A stretch of 64,000 nt of DNA from positions 2,669,852-2,733,851 of the forward strand of contig OX638136.1 in assembly GCA_951804985.1 (NCBI GenBank), written 5' to 3'. Position 1 is the stretch's first letter. Each line of letters opens with the position of its first letter. A program made the position numbers and the translations under genes. Below, in pieces: positions 32,720-45,037 of the stretch. This DNA comes from Dryomyza anilis (Eukaryota; Arthropoda; Insecta; Diptera; Dryomyzidae). The notes beneath the pieces were generated by a model, which made no database searches, was not told where the DNA came from, and worked only from the letters and a program-made list of their open reading frames with translations.

Positions 32720-34656
32720 TTATACCTTGGGGGTAATGCAGACTCATTGAATTTCTGAAAACTATCCAAATAATTATACGGAAACACACCCTTTCGAAAT
32801 AAGAATCTACGTGAATTATTTGAAAAGATTTTTTTTGTTATATATATTGAATCTTCATTCAATGTCTTTACTAATTTGTCCAAGCTACTTGGTAGAAATC
32901 TGAATGAGTCTACAAACCGTATTTTAAAATTATGATCATCATTTAATTAAATTGTTTTGGTTATTGATATAAAAACCTCTTTATTTAGAGGAATTATATC
33001 AATATCACCTTCAATATCATTTAAATTTCTTAAAAATAAATGTAAATCATATTTGGATAAGTTATGAGTAAATACAGGAAAATATTTAGTTGCTTTTGCT
33101 TTTAAAATAAAATGATGTCTTACTTTTGAACTAATATTATTATCTAAACTATTTTTACATATTATACATATCTTACATTCTATAAACGATTTCTTATCCA
33201 TCTCATTTCATCAAACTTGTCATCATAGGCTCCTTTCATATACCATGATAAAGCACAAGGTACATGTTCCTGTACTGTATTGGTGAAAGAATTTAAAGGA
33301 TCTGGCGTACATCCTGCTAACGATAGAAAGTATATGGAACTTGTAATGTTTTTTCAAAACCATTAAATTTAATTTTGTTGTCTTCTTCCATAGGGAAGTA
33401 AGTTATTTTCTGTTTTTGATGATTTATGCTTTTCTAAAGATGCTTCGGTATTAAATAAATTATGATTTCTTTTACGTGACTGTGTACTAATAAGACGACC
33501 TATGTCTCTAATCCATACGTAGTGAGTACTTGTCTCGTTTTCACAAAATAGAATATTAATATGTATTGGTTGTTCATTTTTTGTCTTATATATTGGTCAC
33601 AGTATTTCATATTTATTTATATTAACTTCATTATACATAAATATGTTTATGCTAATTGAGTTTTCTACTTCGAATATTTTCGTATTCTTCACTTTGTGAG
33701 GGAATTCTATTCCAGTAAAATTAATACAATTTCCACCAATATTTATAATATCACCAGTAATGTCCTCTATTCTATAAGATTGTATTCGAGGTGGATTTTA
33801 TATATTTGAATACATAAGAGCTGATATAATTGCCCATTTAAAACAGTAAATGTCATTATTATGAACATTAACACAAGCTCTTTTATTTTGTATGCAAAAT
33901 AAAAGAGCTTGGCATGTACTGATTGATGTTAACTTCAATTGTATTAATTTTTGTTAAAGACCAACCCACTATCTCTTTCTTGAAATTCATCCATTTTTTG
34001 TATTATTACATCCTTCATATTTAAAATAGCCGTACTGATGTCATTCTCTGATATTAATTTAAACTGCTTAGTTATATGGGACATAACTGATATTTTAAAT
34101 TCATCATCTCCATTTTCAGGTTTAACCGGAAGAATATATTCTCCGGAGACTTCGACATTAAATTTTATTGATTTTTTTGATAATAATTCACGTTTTAGTA
34201 AAGCTATTAGTTGTGGTTCTATTTTTCTCAAGTAATCTTTTATATTTAATTCGCCTTCGTCACCATTATACAAGATATAATTGCATACATTTTGTTTGAA
34301 TGCATTTGTTATAGACTTAAAACCATCTTTATCATCCTTCTCAGCGGATTTCTTATGTAAATTTGTTCTTATATGAGCTTTCCATAAAGATTTATGAACG
34401 AAACAATTGCAGAATATACAATTAATTGTTTCATTGCTAGTTGATGGTCCATCATTATCCATTACCGGTTCAACCTGTAGTTTTGTCTTCTTGATATATA
34501 GCTCCTGATCATGTTTCGATAAATGAACTTTTAAATTGTATTCCCTTGAGAATGATTTATTACATTTTTTACATGTAAAGTTTTATTGTCATGCACATTT
34601 TGGATGTATCTTTTTAAATTATAGAACTTCACGTAGAACTTTTCACACACGAACAT
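32720..34656 (-). pseudogene. Polinton PolB, N-terminal half (parent copy)
   Basis: Same content and lesions as the 22.9-24.8 kb copy: tandem zinc fingers, N-domain with EFQERDSG, exonuclease-region FTHNLSKYDLHLF, then FPYNYLDSFQKF, ending at the SINE. With the C-terminal half to the left it forms one gene of about 3.6 kb including the SINE. Because identical stops occur in both copies, the gene was already dead before the duplication. Confidence 0.85.
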
Positions 34657-35051
34657 TTTAAAATATGTTTTTGGATACGTTGGATTGAAGTGATAGATAT
34701 ACACTAAATATTGCTATTTAACCTCAAATCAACATTACCTACCATCAATATTTTTGCTGACTTATTAAAATTTTATTTTTTTTTGCATAGTAGGGATATC
34801 TCAAATTACTTAGTAAAATATAGAAAACGGAGTTGTTATATAATGTACAAACATTATGAAATCGTATTCTGAATTTTATTGACTTCCGGTGCATTCCACT
34901 AGATATACTTTAAATTTTGCTGAATTAAAATTTATATATTCAGTTAAACATATATCATATTACATACTTTGATGTATAAAGGTGTTCTATACAATGGATA
35001 TAATAATAAATTTTAATCGCTTTCATACTTTTAATATATAAACATAAAAAA

Positions 35052-35454
35052 ATGGAGTGTGAATTTTGTCCATATTTAAAATTCTCGACTAGAAACAATC
35101 TGAAGCGGCACATCCTGCGAAAACATAATTTTTCGTATTAAAAGGCAAAAACTTATAATTGTAAGTAAATAACTAAATATATTTTTTAAAATTATATTTT
35201 TAATTACAAAAATTTTATTAACAGTAAATCCTCAAATTGAAATACTAGAAGTCGTAACACTCCCGCCAGTAAATTGGATAGATGTTGGAATTAGGGAAGG
35301 GTTGTTAGATGATGTACTAGATCATCTATTTCTTAACTTAGACGATCCGAGGATGTTAAATGCGGATCGCCATTATTGTAATTTAATGGACGATGATGAT
35401 GATAAAGTTTTATTAAACGCTCTACTGAGTTTTGAGCAGATAATGCAAACATAA
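35052..35454 (+). CDS. Small C2H2 zinc finger / acidic protein, parent copy
   Basis: Same gene as at 25.2 kb: one C2H2 finger exon, a roughly 64-nt intron and an acidic second exon, with the same in-frame TAA before the donor. It lies head-to-head with PolB about 0.4 kb away. Confidence 0.5.
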
Positions 35455-35580
35455 GTTTTTTTAATTATTTGTTATATTGTTTCAAATCGTTTTAAGAATA
35501 AATAAATAAAACAATATGTATATATTTAAATATTTTATTTAAAAATGAATATATTTAAAAGTAAGTATATATATACGTTT

Positions 35581-36017
35581 TTATTCATAACATAAATCGA
35601 ATAGAGCCATCCCCATTACTTCAGATTGTCGTCCTCTAAAAATATTAGACCACTTCTTCTCATTTATATTATATAAATATGGATCATCGGTTTCAACTTT
35701 TCTAGAAATTCTTGCTGGTAGATAAAACCATCTATTGTCTGTTAGATGTACAATTAATTTTGTTCCATTAATTGTGTTTTTCCATTCAAATTTAGAAATC
35801 CTGAATTCCTGATCAATGGGCAAGTCATCTACTCTAATGTGTGTAGAGAGGTTTCCTTTTGCTAAACTAATAATTTCAGCGAAATCCTTAAAATAAAAAA
35901 AAATATATAAATTAATAAATACAAAAATTAAAAAAAAAATCTTACCATATTTTTGTTCCTAATTAATTCAAATTTCGATCCATTTATATAAAGATAATTC
36001 CAAAAAGATAATTTCAT
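35581..36017 (-). CDS. Spliced OB-fold-like protein, parent copy
   Basis: Same two-exon gene as at 25.7 kb, with the intron (35,887-35,945) one base shorter and the coding sequence unchanged by eye. The intact frame and splice signals suggest relatively recent function in the Polinton. It is convergent with the C2H2/acidic gene (about 125 bp between their ends). Confidence 0.6.
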
Positions 36018-36361
36018 TAGTATACATATACTCAATATTATTTTAAAGAGAGTATATAAAATTTGACTCAAGAAAAAACTAAATAAAATTAAACATGTTT
36101 AATATGTTCAATATTTAAAACTTATAGTAGGTGCAAATTTATTAAAAATGATCCCAATGGAGTCTTATGGCCCATTCATTCATATAAGCAAATTAAACGA
36201 ATTAAATGACCATGACTTTGTAGAATAACAATAACTACAATATCCATTATAGTAAAATTCACCTTGAATTAAAAATGTGTCAATGCACTAATGCAGAAGT
36301 GCATTTACCTGTTTACAACAAAAAATTACCCTCCAAAAATATATGTCTAATAACTACTTAC

Positions 36362-36957
36362 ATTTATTCATATAGCCATGTTTTAAATTATAATCTTCGT
36401 TCCATAACAAAGTTTTAACTTGAACCCTTTGTTCTTCAACTCTCTTGATGATCTTGCAAAATAATTCATCTATCATAAAACTGAAATTTTAATTGCTTCT
36501 ATAACATATACAACAACAAAATTATTACGTACAATTATTACGTACAAACAAAATATCTACGTTTATAAATATCACAATGGCTCCATGCCATTATAATGTA
36601 TATAGTATACATATAATACACCTGAAATTATACTAACAACTACTCTGTTACAAAATGATCTCTATTGAAAACAATAAAAAAACCTCTGTTAAGAAATGAT
36701 CTCAACTGAAATACACTAACAAGACCTCTGTTAAAAAATGATCCCTATTGAAAACAATAACAACACCTCTGTTAAAAAATGCTCCTCATGGCTCCTTATG
36801 GCTCCATGGAGCCCCTTTGAGCCAGAACCGGCGCAAACATACTACTTATGACGAATTTTCATTTAATTTTATATGAAGGCAATTTGTTGCCTTTGCTTAA
36901 TTTATTTTTTTCTCAATTTTTCTAACTATAAAATTATAAGTTCTTCTTCTAAAATAA
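36362..36957. other. Parent-copy spacer: candidate exon and 42-bp tandem repeats
   Basis: Holds the second copy of the short candidate exon (36,362-36,476, minus strand, donor GTAAGT) and of the four 42-bp repeats (36,643-36,786), then AT-rich sequence to the (TA)n tract at 36,960-36,972, which again cuts off the gypsy A integrase. Confidence 0.5.
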
Positions 36958-37852
36958 TTATATATATATATATTTTTTTAGTACCTTATTGTAGTCATCT
37001 GCGTTATATAAAGGTGAACATTTACGCTTTAAATTCGTAGGCATGTCGAAGTCAAACCCATACAACGTACGGAATGGTGTTTGACCCGTCGACGTATGCA
37101 CCGTGTTATTATGAACATGGATTGCAGAATTTAACCATTGGTCCCAGTTTGACCCATCCTCTTTAGCAAAACTACGTAAATATTCAGCTAGTGGACGATG
37201 ACTTCGTTCCAATGACAGCACATAAATTTTGAAAAATCGTCCTGAAACGTTAAGATGTATTTATTCCCTGAAATGGTTTCAGACAGAATACCCACCAGGT
37301 CCATGTACACTTTGTCAAAGGGTCTGACTGGCGTACCATTAGAACCATTGGCATCTTCGTCAGCCTCGAACTGTTGTTTACCTGGCATTTTGAAAAATTT
37401 TTCACATAATCCTTTATTTGCTTCTGCATACCCTTCCATCGGTACTGTTGCAGAATTCTTAAAAATGTGTTTACGGCACCTTGGTGACCACCTAACGGTG
37501 AATCGTGAAAATCTTTAATTACCGTCTCTATGTCCCGAGGTTCAGTTAGAATTATTATATTGTCATTTTCCTTTGTTATAAAATCGTCAGGATCGCATTC
37601 TGACTGTTTCTTATCGTCTTCCTTGTCTCTTTTCATGGTTTTCAAACGTTTTTGTACTACAACTACTTTTTCAGTATTATTCGGTATGCGGCTAAGGGCA
37701 TCCGCGTTTAAATTACTTTTTCCCGGTTTATAATGAATTTTGAAATCATATTCCGATAATTTGTGTCGGAAACGCGCAAGACGTGGTGTCTGATCTTTTA
37801 AGTATGCTATACCCTTTAGGGACTGATGATCTGTATAAACTGGTCTTCCCAA
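36958..37852 (-). pseudogene. Gypsy A RNase H end and integrase (parent copy)
   Basis: Contains the RNase H tail (HYKPGKSNLNADALSRIPNN), the zinc-binding segment with a lost Cys (FSKCQVN), and the integrase core with the same roughly 100-residue internal deletion and a frameshift near 37,220. It ends at YNKVLK against the TA tract, whereas the related gypsy B element goes on for another 100 residues. Confidence 0.88.
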
Positions 37853-37862
37853 AAGATATGCC

Positions 37863-38907
37863 CTAAAATTTTTGGTTTACAATTGACAAAAATTCTTTCT
37901 CTATAGTAGAGTAGCGTGTTGTCGCATCGTATAACGCGATCGGACGGTCGCTTCCAACTTCATCTTGCGAAAGAAGCGCGCCAATTGCTTCGTTACTGGC
38001 GTCTGTCGTGAGCAAAAGGTGTTCGTTAAATTCCGGATACGCTAGTATGGGTGGTGCCATAATTGCCTCTTTAAGTTTTAAAAACGAATTCTGACAATTG
38101 TCATTCCATATGAACTTAGCGTCCTTTATAAGCCAACAGTTTATTGGTAATGACAGTTTCGCCATACCTCCTAAAAATTTTCTGTAATAATTAATTAAGC
38201 CTAAAAATGCTTAAACTTCCTTCCTATTTTTCGGAACTGGTATATTTTTTACACACTTTACTTTGGCTGGGTCTGGTAGGGCACCTAACTCAGAACACTT
38301 ATGTCCTAAATATATAACCTCGCGTCGCAAAAACTGACATTTCTCTGTATTTAATTTCAAGTTATGTTCTCTCAGCTTTTGCAAAACCTTGCATAGACTA
38401 TGGTCGTGTTCTGCTAAATTATTGACATAAACCACTATGTCATCTAAATAAACGAATACCCTGTAAACCTGTTAGTATGTGGTTCATTATCCTTTGAAAA
38501 GTGGCAGGTGACCTCGTTAAACCGAATGGCATTCTGTTAAATTCGAAATGACCAAGACCTGTACTGAAAGCAGTTTTTTCTTTGTCACTGTCTTCAACTA
38601 GAACCTGATGGTAACTACTGGCTAAATCTAGAGTTGAAAAATACCGACTATAACCTAACTGGTCTAACATCTCATCTATTCGTGGTATAGGAAATACATG
38701 TTTGATGGTGACGTCATTTAATTTTCGGAAATCTATAACCAGTCTCCATTTCTTATTGCCATTTTTATCGCCCTTTTTAGGTACCAATAATAATGGGGAA
38801 TTCCAAGGCGACATGCTTGGTGAAATAATATAAATAAATAATAAAGAAAGAAATATTGAAATTACTTCAATACAAATTATACTCGCCCCTGTAGAGAATG
38901 TTTCCAC
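37863..38907 (-). pseudogene. Gypsy A reverse transcriptase and RNase H
   Basis: Ty3/gypsy reverse transcriptase on the minus strand: SMSPWNSPLLLVPKKGDKNG, WRLVIDFRKLND, FSTLDLASSYHQVLV (first catalytic Asp), FNRMPFGLTRSPATFQR, then YLDD in the next frame after a one-base shift near 38,445. Then come LGHKCSELGALPDPAKV, a stop near 38,211, and the RNase H segment LLLTTDASNEAIGALLSQ with YSTIEKEFLSIV. Upstream the protease is missing: the spacer joins directly to SMSPWNSP. Copies genomic RNA to DNA in the intact family; here inactive. Confidence 0.92.
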
Positions 38908-39319
38908 AGTCTTGCCGGACGTTTGATCTACAATTCCCAGATTTTCAGGGCAGTTAATAATTCCACCAATATCTCCGATTTACTATTTGATTTACTTTTG
39001 ATTTTATTATTCTTGATTTTAATATTTTTAACTTCCGATTCAATTGGTTTTACTTTCTTTATTTTATTTGTTTTTTTTTTATAATATGTTTATTTTTAAT
39101 TTCCTTAATTCCTGTATTCTGTTCATTATTCGTGTCAAGTTTTGTATTATTACTATTTAGTTCATTATATGTTTTTGTTGGAAGATTTCTATCTTCATTA
39201 ATATGTAATTTTATTTTTGTTCTTCATTTTCTGTTTATGTGTTTTATTTTGTTGTAGTGTCCTCTTTGGAACTTCTACAACTACTGGCCATACTACACTA
39301 TTTGCTACGGGTCCCCAGT
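38908..39319 (-). pseudogene. Degraded gypsy A gag-pol spacer
   Basis: Low-quality reading with Lys/Ile-rich remnants; VDQTSGKTVETFSTGAS at its right-hand side parallels VHQTSGVTVDTYVEPP of gypsy B, so this is the region that should lead into the protease, whose Asp-Ser/Thr-Gly is absent. Confidence 0.5.
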
Positions 39320-40904
39320 TTAGTGGCCTTGACTGGGCCCCTGGTAGTTTCCCTGTGACCTGCTATTATTGTTCCATGCATCATATTTGCGTTTGGTATA
39401 ACAATTCATAATAACATGTACGTCCTTTCTGCACCAAGTGCAATTTACCTGAGGTACGGGTGGCTGACTTCCTTGGGGAGCAGTATGTCCTGGAAAAACA
39501 TTCCGACCCGAACGATCTGCACACTGTTCATGTCCATAAGTACGACAGTCACTGCGATACGGAGTGGTTCTCCGTGTATGACATTCATCCCTCAGATGTC
39601 CCTTCTTCTTGCAAAAATAACATGTAGGCTGCTTCATACCTAAATTTTGTGTTTTCTCTCTCCTTTCATTGCCTTGGCCACCTGATGCATTACGATTATT
39701 TGGCATGAAGGCCGATGAGGGCTCATTGAAATGGACCCTAAATTTGTCTATGCCCGTTACCTCTGCTGATTCCCTTTGTATCGTCCAATGCCTCTTCCAC
39801 CAATATCTCCAGTGTTGTTTGCTTACTGCTCAACATGAGCATTCGCAATGTGTAATCCCGAAGTCATAACTTAAATGAGCTCTTCACTAAATTATTCAAT
39901 TCATTAATGAACACGTCGTATTTCGTATCATTATATTTACATTTAATCGTGCTTAATGCTGCCGACTGCAGGTTAACCAAACGCCTCGAAAATGATATAA
40001 TACTTTCCCCCGGATACTGAGATGCCTTTCTAATGTCATATTGAATGGCATCTACTGACCTACATTCCAAGTACGTATTTCTTAATAGATTGTAAAAATC
40101 ATCTATTGTGTCAAACTCCTTTGAACTTACTAAGTCAAAAGCATCTCCCTGTAAACGAACGCTAACGCCTTTAATAAACTCTTTCATTTGTTCAGCCTTC
40201 AGTTCTACCCTCACCACTTCACATCCTTCAATAAAACGGTGAAGATCCTTTCTCAGCGATGATGAGTCTGCACCTGCAAAATCTGGCACCGCATTTTTAG
40301 CGAATTTCGCGACTTCGCCTAATCCCATGTTGCCCTGTGTTGTGATGTCGGCACTTTCTATGGTATCCTTGTGTAATAAGGATATCTCGTGCGCTGTCTT
40401 AACCTCCTCATTCAAATATCTAATACGCGCGTTCAACTCCTATATTTCGTTGTTCGCTTCCTCCAACGTCGCGTACTCCTCCCTTGCCTGGCGTCTGACA
40501 GAATTATTTATTGATTCCTCAGAAATATTCTTTTCTTTTTATACATTTCTGAATTTTATGTTTTCCCCTTTTATTTTAGCAGTTTCTTCTAACTCTGCTG
40601 TATGTTTTAAACAATAATCGTTTAAACGTTTTCTCAACACGTCAACTAATGTTTCTAATTCACCTTTTCCTGCTAAAACAGATTTAATTTTTAAATTCTG
40701 AAAATTTAATAACTCTTCTACTATTTTATCTGCCTCCTCTAATTTAGATAAATGCAGAATTCTAGATATATTATCTTTTAAAATTTCTGTACTATCTTTA
40801 TTTAGTGTTGTTGGTACAAATTGCGACCATAATTTTTCAACAAATCTGTCCAATTCGCTAGATTGCTTTTGAATATACGCATTTAATTCATTAGCATCTT
40901 TCAT
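39320..40904 (-). pseudogene. Gypsy A gag
   Basis: From 40,904: an N-terminal helical part (SSELDRFVEKLWSQFVPTTL), a frameshift near 40,540, then RIRYLNEEVKTAHEISLLH, the capsid-like FIEGCEVVRVELKAEQMKEF and YPGESIISFSRRLVNLQ, a stop at 39,864, and a nucleocapsid with CYFCKKKGHLRDEC and CTWCRKDVHVIMNC, both CX2CX4HX4C knuckles. It is colinear with gypsy B gag at roughly half identity. No primer binding site or LTR was recognised upstream (40.9-41.5 kb). Confidence 0.85.
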
Positions 40905-41463
40905 TAAATATTTACAATCAATTTAATAATACGTTATCTTTTAATTTAAAAAAAATAAATTTCATCAAGTTGTAATTGAAAATTCCAACGAAACAAAAAT
41001 GTTACCCAAACAACAACGAAATCAATTTTGGCATGCATGAAGTATAACTATAAACTATATATTTTTCTTTTTTTTAATTTAAATTGAAGTATATATTATA
41101 TTTTTTTTTCAAATCTGTTTTCTGTAACTTTGGAAAACTAAAAATAATTATTTTTCCAAATAATATGTGTATATTGGGTTACTCAAAATTGTAAAAAAAA
41201 TGTTAACATAAAATGATTTTTTTATATATTTTTTTTTGTTATTTTTTAAAATCATAACAGCAATCAATGCTGTGTTTACACGCTTTAAAATTTAATCAAA
41301 TCATTTAGTTTTTTATTTGTTATACACTGGAGCGTCCGTAGTTTGGAATCTCAGTGTTATTTCAATTGTTATATTGTCCTTTTTCTTTTCAGACAATTTG
41401 TAAAATTTCGATTTTTTCATAAAAATATGATTAAATAAAATTTATTTAATCGCTGTTACTATG
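40905..41463. other. Gene-free AT-rich stretch
   Basis: Presumed leader of gypsy A, but no primer binding site complementary to a tRNA 3' end was recognised on the minus strand. Confidence 0.4.
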
Positions 41464-41746
41464 AGTAGAAAGGATATGGGCAGAGTAAGCATAATTTATA
41501 ATGGTGGGTGGAGTTGATAAAAGTGAGAAGGGGTTGTGTTACTCACTATAAATATTCATTGTGAATTATAATAGTGGGAAGAGTTTATTGATCTTACTAA
41601 TATTCCAACACATGTAGCGTGCTAACGCAATTGTATGCAATAGAGTAGAAAGGATATGGGCAGAGTAAGCATAATTTCTAATGGTGGGTGGAGTTGATAA
41701 AAGTGAGAAGGGGTTGTGTTACTCACTATAAATATTCATTGTGAAT
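41464..41746 (+). repeat. Two direct 103-bp repeats
   Basis: The block starting agtagaaaggatatgggcag and ending attcattgtgaat occurs at 41,464-41,566 and again at 41,643-41,746 with one or two differences, separated by 76 bp. No coding content. Confidence 0.85.
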
Positions 41747-42801
41747 GCTGAATAGCGATTTCGATAGATGGAGATGTCAATCGACACCACTAGATGGCCA
41801 CAATGAAGGTTAGAATTCAGTTATTGTAAATAGTTAGCGTGGGATTGTATCACCGCTTAATGCATCGCTCGATGTAAGCAGATGTCAATAGACAACATTA
41901 GAAGGCGATGAGTACTGCTAGATGTCAAGGATCTCGATAGATGTAAATGTCGATAGACATCGCTAGATGGCGCTGAATGCGATGTAATACGCGAACCGTA
42001 AACTTGGTTAGTCAGAGCATGACTCATATATTTACGGGGACTATGTACTTATCCAATGTAAAAATTAAATTGTAGATGATTTAATTTAAATGAAAATATA
42101 TTATTTCAACTATTTTGAGACAATCACACAGGAAATTATTTTTTAAACAACATGTCTCGATATTTATTTATTAGTATCATAAGGAATATCTGAGAATCAA
42201 TTAAATTGAAAAAGGTTAAATTAGGAATTCGGATCACAATTTTCGGTCATAAATACCGTCCGTCCCATTGACTGGAATTTTTTAAAATTATATAATAAAA
42301 ATACCACCCACTTAAAATATTCATGAACATTATATGTACAATTATGCTTTCGAAATATAATTCTGAAGCAATAAATTGCAATATTTACGATTTACGATTA
42401 AAAGTATAAGTAGAACCGTTCGAATTTTAGTAATTAATATTCAAAAAATGTTTTCGTTAAAAATTAATAACGCAGGGGCTACCCTTTATAAATGTACCAT
42501 ACGATTTAAAATCCATGCAGGTAAAACACAATAGGATACTACTAAATGAAACTCTATTGCCATAACTGCATTGGAATACATCCTATGGCTTTTCATTTAC
42601 TTTACCTCCATAAGATTTCATCTACTGATGCCAGTATAAAAATTTATCCCGACATCGGTTGACATGAAGTTGTTTTCTTCTTTCTTTAATTGTTTCCAAC
42701 ATTTTGTTATTGTTTAAAGTAAATTTTCATTTTAAACTTACTTACTAAAGACAATTTTATTTTACTTTTTAAACAATAAACATATTAGTAAAAAATTAAA
42801 T
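41747..42801. other. Gene-free stretch upstream of the second PolB
   Basis: Between 41,755 and 41,985 short degenerate units of the type gatgtcaatagacatcgctagatggc recur about five times. At 42,634 gtataaaaat could be a TATA box for the PolB that starts 170 bp downstream. The 42.0-42.6 kb part shows nothing recognisable. Confidence 0.4.
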
Positions 42802-44704
42802 ATGTTCGCGTGTGAAAATTGTACAGCAACATTCTCATCGTTAGAAAATTTGTCAATTCATTTAAATGATTGTAAAGAAAAATATTTTCAATGTGGCTGC
42901 GGTTTACTCATTAAAGGCATTCAATATGTCGAGAATCATTTAGAGAATTGTGATGGTGAACCGATCATAGAAGAACCCATCCCCTCCTCGTCTCATAGAG
43001 GAGTTAAGAAAAATGGAACCCAATCAGGAGCATCATCATCACATCAAATCCTCAAACGGAAATGAAATGGAATCAACATACAATATACAACTAGACGACC
43101 AAAAATTGACATGGAAACGAAAGTATGTGAGATTTGTGGGATACATATTCCCATAAATAGGTAGAAATTCATTTTAGAACCGACATGCACAAGGAAAGAT
43201 CTGCAATAACACTACGGCAAAACGTTCTCCAACTATCAACCTTCCAAACCAATATTGTAAAAAAATATCGTGTTTTAAGCTCATCGAAGAAAGAGATATT
43301 GCTTGAAAACTTTTTTACTAATATAAATCCATATTTAAAAGAACTTCTGTTAACGAATATTGGAGAACATGATTTCGTTAAATATAATATAGTTCTACAT
43401 GGTGATTATGTAAAACAACAGGAAACCGAGATGGCACTAACAAAAAAACACTTCGGAACCCGATTTGTTTGTAGATATAATCTGGATGATATAAATTCTT
43501 CTTAGAAGAATTGATAAATGAAATAACTAGAATTTCAAGTGAATTCCAAGAGAGAGACAGTGGTTGGCAATCGTAGAATTTACATATGTGGAAATAACCA
43601 TATGCAAATTAGAACATATACCATCAGGAATATATACGCATCTGCCTAGAGATGTTAACTCTAAAGCTGCTACAATCAATATAAAAAATATGGATGAATT
43701 TTGCTTCAAATGGAGTATTCTGGCTGCAATAGCTTGTAAGTATGATAATTTGGAGTCAAAAAATCTTTATAAGTTGACAAATCCCAATTATTATAGAATT
43801 TTGGATATTAGATCCGAAAAAATTCGTTTTCGTGGAATTAATTTAAATTTTTCAAAAATGATGTTTCCAACACCATTAAAAGATTTAAAAATATTTGAAA
43901 AAAATAATCCACAGTTCAGCGTCAATGTGTACGAGATAAAAGATAAAAAAACACATACGGAAACTAGCAAAATTATAGGACCATCTAGACCAACATCAGA
44001 AGTTCGAGCATTCCATGTGAATTTATTATCTGTAATAAATTTGAATTCAAACAGCAATCATTATTGTCCAATAAAAGATTTAAAGAGACTGGTAAAATCA
44101 CAATTTACTACTAGTCACAATAGTGGTTATTTTTGTGATTTTTGTCAGAATCACTATTTCGTCGATTCAAAAAGACATAATGAAAAGGAATGCGGAAAAG
44201 TTACTGCAAGATATCCTAAAGCAGGAGCCACAGCAACATTTACAAGATTGGAAAAGAAATTATCACCGCCTATAATTTTGTATGCCGATATGGAAGCAAT
44301 TTTAACACCAATTCAATATACAATTCCAAATGAAAAAATATCATCAACAACCCAAGTTCAAAAACATAAAGCATGTGCGATCAAATACTATGTGAAGCAC
44401 ACATTTAATTCTGATTTGGATGAAATATTTACTTTCGAAGGTAATTTTTTATAATTATTTTTTATTTTGTTTTTAAATTTTAATATTTTCTTATTTTGTT
44501 ATAGATGCAAATTGTGTTGAGGAATTGATTGATTCTATGGAGGAGAAATTAGATGAACTTCATCGAAAATATTGGATATCTCCAGCTCCCCATAAAAATC
44601 TAACGCAGAATGATCAACAAATATATACCACTGGAAAATGTTGTGCTTGTGAGGAAAACTTTACCGACAGCAATCGAGACAAATATTTTAATTATTTTTC
44701 AGGA
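42802..44704 (+). pseudogene. Second Polinton PolB, N-terminal part
   Basis: The ATG at 42,802 opens CENCTATFSSLENLSIHLND, a C2H2-like finger. After shifts a second finger reads CEICGIHIPINR...MHKE. The N-domain (VKYNIVLHGDYVK), EFQERDSGWQ, INIKNMDEFCFKWSILAAIA, RAFHVNLLSVINLNS, a zinc cluster CDFCQNHYFVDSKRHNEKEC and the exonuclease motif ILYADMEAIL (Asp and Glu present) follow. A 63-nt intron (44,442-44,504, donor GTAATT, acceptor gttatAG) joins in frame to DANCVEELIDSMEEKL and then CCACEENFTDSNRDK. The gene is cut by the LOA element. Lesions near 43,060, 43,150, 43,500 and 43,570. Confidence 0.85.
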
Positions 44705-44712
44705 GTTTTCAT

Positions 44713-44806
44713 CCCCCACGTGGTGGTTACCTTGACGTGGTGTGGGGGCTTATGTTACAATGACTCAATAAGGCTAAGCTGACAGAAACTTTTTTTTTAA
44801 GTTTCT
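44713..44806 (+). other. Structured 5' end of LOA element
   Basis: CCCCCAC (44,713) pairs perfectly with GTGGGGG (44,742); CTTAT (44,749) pairs with ATAAG (44,768) and is followed at once by GCTAAG; AGAAACTT (44,784) pairs with AAGTTTCT (44,799). The stem plus GCTAAG order recalls the P1/P4/J4-2 part of HDV-like ribozymes found at 5' ends of some LINEs. A P2 helix could not be found and the start is not G, so this stays a structural description. Confidence 0.4.
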
Positions 44807-45037
44807 GGTAGGCTCACCCTTGTCAGACAGGCTTGTGATGAGTAATGAACTAAATACTACCATAGGTTTTTTTATTGGTGGGGTGGCAGACTCTAAAGAA
44901 ACCCCTAAACCACCGCGATGGGTTAACATAAAGATTTAACTACTCCAGGTGGTACCCACAAAAGTGGCAATCCACCCGCTTCGGCGGCTGAGGCAAGGAT
45001 TCTGGAGGCCTCAATCCACGCAACCAACCCTGGTACG

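Larger units (their letters stand above)
32629..38305. repeat. Mosaic segmental duplication, copy 2 (parent locus)
   Basis: Partner of 22,814-28,094. Here the SINE is whole, PolB continues leftwards into its C-terminal half and gypsy A continues rightwards into its reverse transcriptase and gag, so this copy preserves the original order. Confidence 0.9.
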
